DNA from: an uncultured cyanobacterium
GTDB lineage: Bacteria > Cyanobacteriota > Cyanobacteriia > Pseudanabaenales > Pseudanabaenaceae
Direction of reading: 5' to 3'
Length of the DNA: 8,678 bases
Assembly (NCBI GenBank): GCA_903819605.1
Contig: CAIJEA010000489.1
Span: 1-8,678 of the forward strand
Both the position numbers and the translations under genes were made by a program. The notes beneath the pieces are model-generated. The model saw only the letters and a list, made by a program, of their open reading frames with translations, ran no database searches and was not told where the DNA came from. Of the stretch, positions 7,133-8,678 are shown in pieces. The first letter of the stretch is position 1. Every line of letters begins with the position of its first letter.

Positions 7133-7630
7133 ATGCTAAATCTATCTCAAACTATTGGTATTTGGAAATTCGTTGGAATTTACTCAATATATAGTCTAGT
7201 CAGTATATATCTTTTCTATCTGACTTCATTGCCTGGTCTCGGCGCACTAATTATCCTTGGTGTTACTGCTGTTTACTATATAGCAATGGGATTTGTGATG
7301 TTAACTACCGCATTTGTGAGATCGCGACGATCTCGAACATGGAATATTAGAATTTCTTTCTCTCTTGTGCTTTTGCTTGTAATTCTAGTATTTCAAGTTA
7401 TGATTCTCTTAAGTAATTTCAATAGTAGTCTTCCCTCAATGGGTTATTATGCATCCTGCACTCCTCCTCAAAACTTTATTCAGCGTGTTATAGCAACATT
7501 GCCAGATGGTTCTGATTGCTCTTCTAATCAGCTTTGGATTAGTCCAAGTTGGTTATTTATTTTCTATCTAATTTATAGCTTTACTGGAGGGGTTTTCTGG
7601 CTTCGCGCAATTTTCTCCGCTAGAAAATAA
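7133..7630 (+). CDS. Small four-helix membrane protein, unknown function
   Basis: This 165-residue protein belongs to no family I recognise. Hydrophobic segments at about 11-31, 35-61, 72-94 and 138-158 predict four membrane helices. An Arg-rich loop between helices 2 and 3 (RSRRSR, 63-68) is probably cytoplasmic by the positive-inside rule, which puts the 95-137 loop outside. That loop carries two cysteines (C109 and C129) that could form a disulfide. The ATG at 7133 is the first in frame after a stop at 7124-7126. No Shine-Dalgarno is near it; an AGGA lies about 27 nt upstream, too far to help. The gene converges on the frameshifted DUF3592-like gene. Coding status rests on the clean transmembrane pattern and length. 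Confidence 0.7.
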   Translation: MLNLSQTIGIWKFVGIYSIYSLVSIYLFYLTSLPGLGALIILGVTAVYYIAMGFVMLTTAFVRSRRSRTWNIRISFSLVLLLVILVFQVMILLSNFNSSLPSMGYYASCTPPQNFIQRVIATLPDGSDCSSNQLWISPSWLFIFYLIYSFTGGVFWLRAIFSARK

Positions 7631-7645
7631 TTTGCACTCATATTT

Positions 7646-7685
7646 AAGAAGATTACTTGTAGAGAATCATTCTAATTATCTTCTT
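7646..7685. terminator. Possible bidirectional terminator between convergent genes
   Basis: AAGAAGAT (7646-7653) and ATCTTCTT (7678-7685) are exact inverted copies, with a small inner TAGA/TCTA pairing. The structure lies just after the + strand membrane protein gene and touches the stop codon of the - strand DUF3592-like frame. The stem is AT-rich and the outer loop long, so the call is tentative. Confidence 0.4.
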
Positions 7686-8183
7686 TAGTCCCAATTAAGA
7701 AATTTACGGGTTTTCAAAACGATAAGGATAATTACAATTCCACCCGCAAGAAAAATAAACAATATGATAAATACTGCCCCCTGAGAAAAACCTGTTTCAA
7801 GGCAAGAAATATTCGGCGAACTTGAATTGTAAAAGACTTTAATTTGAGCACCAGTTGGATAGTTTGCGATTATAGTTTGTACATATTTTGTATCAGTACT
7901 TTTATCAGAATAAAATACAATAGTGTCTCCTGAATAAACTTTTTTTGGCTACAGTATATTCATAGCTGACATGAGGTGTGGACAAGTATTTATATTTACT
8001 AGATGATTCTTGAGTAGAAATATATGAATTTGTTACTTTCTCATTTACACTTTCCCATGACTGACTTTGATAACTATTTGATAAATCATTTAATATCGGC
8101 AAAAGTAAATAGCCTAAAGCTATTAATATTCCAGTACCAAATAGATAAAATATAAAAAGCTTGATTTTATTATTCTTGAACAT
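7685..8183 (-). pseudogene. DUF3592-like membrane protein, frameshifted at a seven-A tract
   Basis: From the ATG at 8183 the frame reads a hydrophobic helix (about 9-30), then SWESVNEKVTNSYI (42-55) and VSYEYTVAKK (72-81), and ends after 92 residues at 7905. At the A7 tract (T7 on the + strand, 7940-7946), dropping one A restores a long frame: VYSGDTIVFYSD, later KVFYNSSSPNISCLETG, then a second helix (VFIILFIFLAGGIVIILIV) and a TAA at 7685-7687. The joined product is 165 residues. SW..V...V..S, V.Y.Y.V...Y.GD.I and VFYN...P....LE.G between two helices match the DUF3592 pattern as I know it. The function of that family is undefined. The break could be a true mutation, a sequencing error in the homopolymer, or a site of transcriptional slippage. 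The rest of the downstream frame is intact. Confidence 0.8.
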
Positions 8184-8275
8184 ATTTAATTTCTAAACAT
8201 AAGAGATGACTTTAAGTAACAAACAGAAAGTTGAATAGAAATTGCCATCAAATATAGTGTCACAATCTCAGCAAA

Positions 8276-8343
8276 TTCCCCCTAGAACAATATGCGATCG
8301 CTCAAGGAACGAGGCAGTTATATTTGTCCATGAATATGTTTGA
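8276..8343 (+). repeat. Repeat fragment R4, next to the group II intron
   Basis: Positions 8276-8302 are identical over 27 nt to R2 (3906-3932), covering the F-P-L-E-Q-Y-A-I-A coding block and its HIP1 site. Beyond this the same frame reads QGTRQLYLSMNMFE. This faintly resembles the R-L-L-Y-V-A-M part of the helicase tail, but too weakly to be sure. Similarity stops where the group II intron begins (about 8344), so R4 may have been a longer relic interrupted by the intron. Confidence 0.65.
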
Positions 8344-8378
8344 GTCGAGGTAGGGTATTATCCCTAGCCCCTCTCTGT
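8344..8378 (-). ncRNA. Group II intron domain VI (approximate)
   Basis: The minus strand can fold TAGGG against CCCTA around ATAAT, with GAGG and CCTC lower in the stem. An unpaired A between CCCT and CCTC fits the branch-point adenosine used in lariat formation. The boundaries and the exact pairing of the lower stem are uncertain. Confidence 0.55.
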
Positions 8379-8380
8379 TA

Positions 8381-8414
8381 GATCCGTACATGCGACTTTC
8401 ATCGCATACGGCTC
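8381..8414 (-). ncRNA. Group II intron domain V
   Basis: This is the 34-nt catalytic hairpin. On the minus strand it starts GAGCCGTATGCGA, has a GAAA tetraloop, and returns through TCGCATGTACGGATC with the usual two-base bulge. The AGC triad and CG pair at the base are as expected, so the intron core here looks intact. It begins ten bases past the maturase stop codon. Confidence 0.9.
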
Positions 8415-8423
8415 CCGATATTC

Positions 8424-8678
8424 TTAGCTTGCACTTTTGCTCATGTGATGATAGTCATGGCAGCTTTCATGTATTGCTACAAAGTTGTTAGGCTTCCAGT
8501 TCTCGTGATTTCCATCTACATGATGTAAATGTACTTTTTCATCCCCTACGAATTTTAATCCGCAAGCTTTACATGAATGGTTTTGCCTTTTAAGGGCTTT
8601 AGAGGTCTTGTTGTCATAAAGCTTACTGTTACGTTCGCTCCAGTAGACAATATCGCCATCGTAGGGAGATTTCTCTCC
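8424..8678 (-). CDS. ltrA: Group II intron maturase, C-terminal HNH part (partial)
   Basis: The last 84 codons of an intron-encoded reverse transcriptase/maturase are present; the start lies beyond the window. The frame opens at 8678 and stops at 8424-8426. Visible residues include GDIVYWSERN (8-17), then the HNH zinc site CKAC (36-39), HLHHVDGN (50-57) and HESCH (70-74). The H-H, N and paired cysteines needed for the En domain are all present. In such proteins this domain cuts the second DNA strand during retrohoming. The reverse transcriptase and maturase X domains would be further upstream and cannot be assessed, so whether the element is complete is unknown. Confidence 0.88.
   Translation of the reverse strand, partial: GEKSPYDGDIVYWSERNSKLYDNKTSKALKRQNHSCKACGLKFVGDEKVHLHHVDGNHENWKPNNFVAIHESCHDYHHMSKSAS

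Larger units (their letters stand above)
8344..8678 (-). mobile_element. Group II intron, 3' portion (runs off the window)
   Basis: On the minus strand the window enters inside the intron-encoded protein, passes its stop codon, then the catalytic domain V (8414 to 8381), and ends with a domain VI hairpin. The 3' splice end is placed near 8344 because CCCTACCTCGAC ends in the AY dinucleotide and has a candidate branch A seven bases before it. The 5' part of the intron and its upstream exon lie beyond position 8678. The downstream exon sequence is repeat fragment R4. Confidence 0.85.

Overview
The window looks like an accessory stretch of a cyanobacterial chromosome. Supporting signs are seven exact copies of the HIP1 octamer GCGATCGC in 8.7 kb (about 0.1 expected by chance), a low GC content, a secreted TPR-CHAT protein of the type abundant in filamentous cyanobacteria, a PEP-CTERM-like sorting tail, and a group II intron with an HNH-type maturase. 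A filamentous genus such as Pseudanabaena is plausible but unproven.

Layout. Positions 1-740 hold no intact gene: a helicase 3'-end relic (R1, 111-224) and a strong orphan hairpin (461-516). Two convergent secreted phosphoesterase genes follow: a PF04185-type phosphoesterase (741-1928, +) and a UshA/5'-nucleotidase-type enzyme (1990-3657, -). They share a bidirectional hairpin between their ends. A second helicase relic (R2, 3904-4054) abuts the stop codon of a TPR-CHAT gene (4055-6586, -). A third relic (R3, about 6734-6955) lies beyond the start of that gene. Next come a small four-helix membrane protein (7133-7630, +) and, facing it, a DUF3592-like membrane protein broken by a frameshift at a seven-A tract (7685-8183, -). 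A fourth repeat fragment (R4, 8276-8343) is followed at once by the 3' end of a group II intron on the minus strand (8344 to past the window end), with domains VI and V and the C-terminal HNH part of its maturase.

The unifying observation is the repeat. R1, R2 and R3 clearly encode pieces of the same C-terminal tail of a UvrD/PcrA-like superfamily I helicase (motif VI, YVAMTRATEYL). R4 shares an exact 27-nt block with R2. All four lie on the + strand, between gene blocks, and divide the window into cassettes of about 3.8, 2.9 and 1.5 kb. Each cassette carries unrelated cargo. This may reflect repeated integration at, or recombination between, helicase gene 3' ends, but that mechanism is inference.

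The two phosphoesterases could act together in extracytoplasmic phosphate release. No functional link between the other genes can be read from the sequence, and apart from the convergent pairs there is no evident operon.
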